In this document: positions 16,271 through 16,775 of the stretch, one piece after another | Layout: every line of letters starts with the position of its first letter | How positions within the stretch are numbered: position 1 is the first letter of the stretch | DNA from: Russula earlei | Lineage: Eukaryota; Basidiomycota; Agaricomycetes; Russulales; Russulaceae | Assembly (NCBI GenBank): GCA_025769875.1 | Contig: JAGFNK010000996.1 | Coordinates: 1 to 16,775, forward strand | DNA length: 16,775 nt | Direction of reading: 5' to 3' | The notes under the pieces: model-generated | The model's input: the letters and a program-made list of their open reading frames with translations, nothing else | Told to the model about the DNA's origin: nothing | Databases searched by the model: none | Made by a program: the position numbers and the translations under genes

Positions 16271-16775
16271 GGGTTGCTCCTCATCAGGATGGAGCAGGAC
16301 AAGGTCAAAGATACTATCTGGATAAGTTGTTCCAGAGCATCTTTGCATTCTTGAGTCCATTCAATGGTACCCTTTCTTTGTCAAGGCAATAATAGGTCGA
16401 GCAATTTGGCTGAACCCTCAATGAAAGCCCTATTATAGCTGAGGACTCCCATGACCTTGGCACTTCATGCACATCCTTGATTTCCCTAGGCCAGTCCATG
16501 ATTCCTCGGACTTTGGAGGCCTCAATCTTCATCTTCCCTTCATCTATGTCCCATCCAGCATGGTTAGTTTTCCCACCATGAACTGGCACTTTTTGGGTTT
16601 CAGGAAATATGACTTCTTCTGCATCAGCATGAGTAGCTCACTGATACATTGCTCGTGGATTTCTAGTTGTTGGACTATCCCCCGTGGCAATTCCAAAGTC
16701 ATCCAGATAGTTGACAGTATACTCTGCCCATCGGTCCAGCCAGTCACCAAAGTCTCTTCTGATCAGCCTAGTAAA
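16271..16775 (-). pseudogene. Element Y reverse transcriptase, partial at window edge
   Basis: The edge frame begins FTRLIRRDFGDWLDRWAEYT and contains VNYLDDFGIATGD, the YXDD active-site motif with both metal-binding Asp (16698-16709). After a frameshift come the thumb motifs FLKPKKCQFMVGKLTMLG and WDIDEGKMKIEASKVRGI, then connection-domain fragments YNRAFIEGSAKL and KGTIEWTQECKDALEQLI in other frames. It copies element RNA into DNA. Upstream RT motifs, protease, gag and the 5' LTR would be to the right of the window. Several frameshifts and stops indicate decay or poor sequence quality. Confidence 0.87.

Noticed and set aside
1..16775. Host genes, tRNA or rRNA genes
   Set aside because: I found no coding motif outside element families and no stem-loop set of a tRNA or conserved rRNA stretch by eye; a dedicated search could still find something short.

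Overview
This window shows no recognisable host gene. It is a nest of transposable elements, most likely from a filamentous fungus and probably a mushroom-forming basidiomycete. The grounds are Ty3/gypsy integrases with a C-terminal chromodomain, a Ty1/copia remnant, a fungal-type hAT-like transposase, a possible 55-nt GT-AG intron, and CpG-to-TpG/CpA decay of old copies. The organism call is inference; the element calls rest on protein motifs, LTR termini and target-site duplications (TSDs).

Layout. Positions 1-4390 are a copia RNase H remnant (minus strand) cut by solo LTRs. LTR-A1 (232-1182, TSD GCTAT) lies in its tail. A second insertion is nested: LTR-B (3221-3859) entered the copia gene (TSD GCAGG), LTR-A2 entered the tip of LTR-B, and LTR-A3 (2053-3019, TSD ACTGC) entered LTR-A2. 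Positions 4449-8656 are a degenerate hAT-like element (minus strand) cut by three solo LTRs: LTR-A' (5045-5880, TSD GTCAT), LTR-A4 (6566-7527, TSD AAAAC) and LTR-C (7927-8447, TSD ATCTT). LTR-A5 (8657-9619) has unmatched flanks and marks a rearranged junction.

Positions 9620-12131 are the 3' end of a chromovirus (element X, minus strand): integrase, chromodomain and a separate downstream reading frame. Solo LTR-D (10909-11788) splits its integrase. Positions 12132-16775 are a second chromovirus (element Y, minus strand), apparently inserted in X. Read leftward it runs reverse transcriptase, RNase H, integrase, chromodomain, a roughly 571-codon post-pol frame with a CCHC zinc knuckle, polypurine tract and 3' LTR (LTR-E). 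Its 5' half lies outside the window.

The most notable features are the post-pol frames of X and Y, which sit where most Ty3/gypsy elements have nothing; the dense palindromes and TGA(C/G)TCA-like arrays in the U3 regions of unrelated LTRs; and the insertion history that the TSDs allow to be ordered. Family LTR-A occurs six times, counting the diverged A', always without internal sequence.
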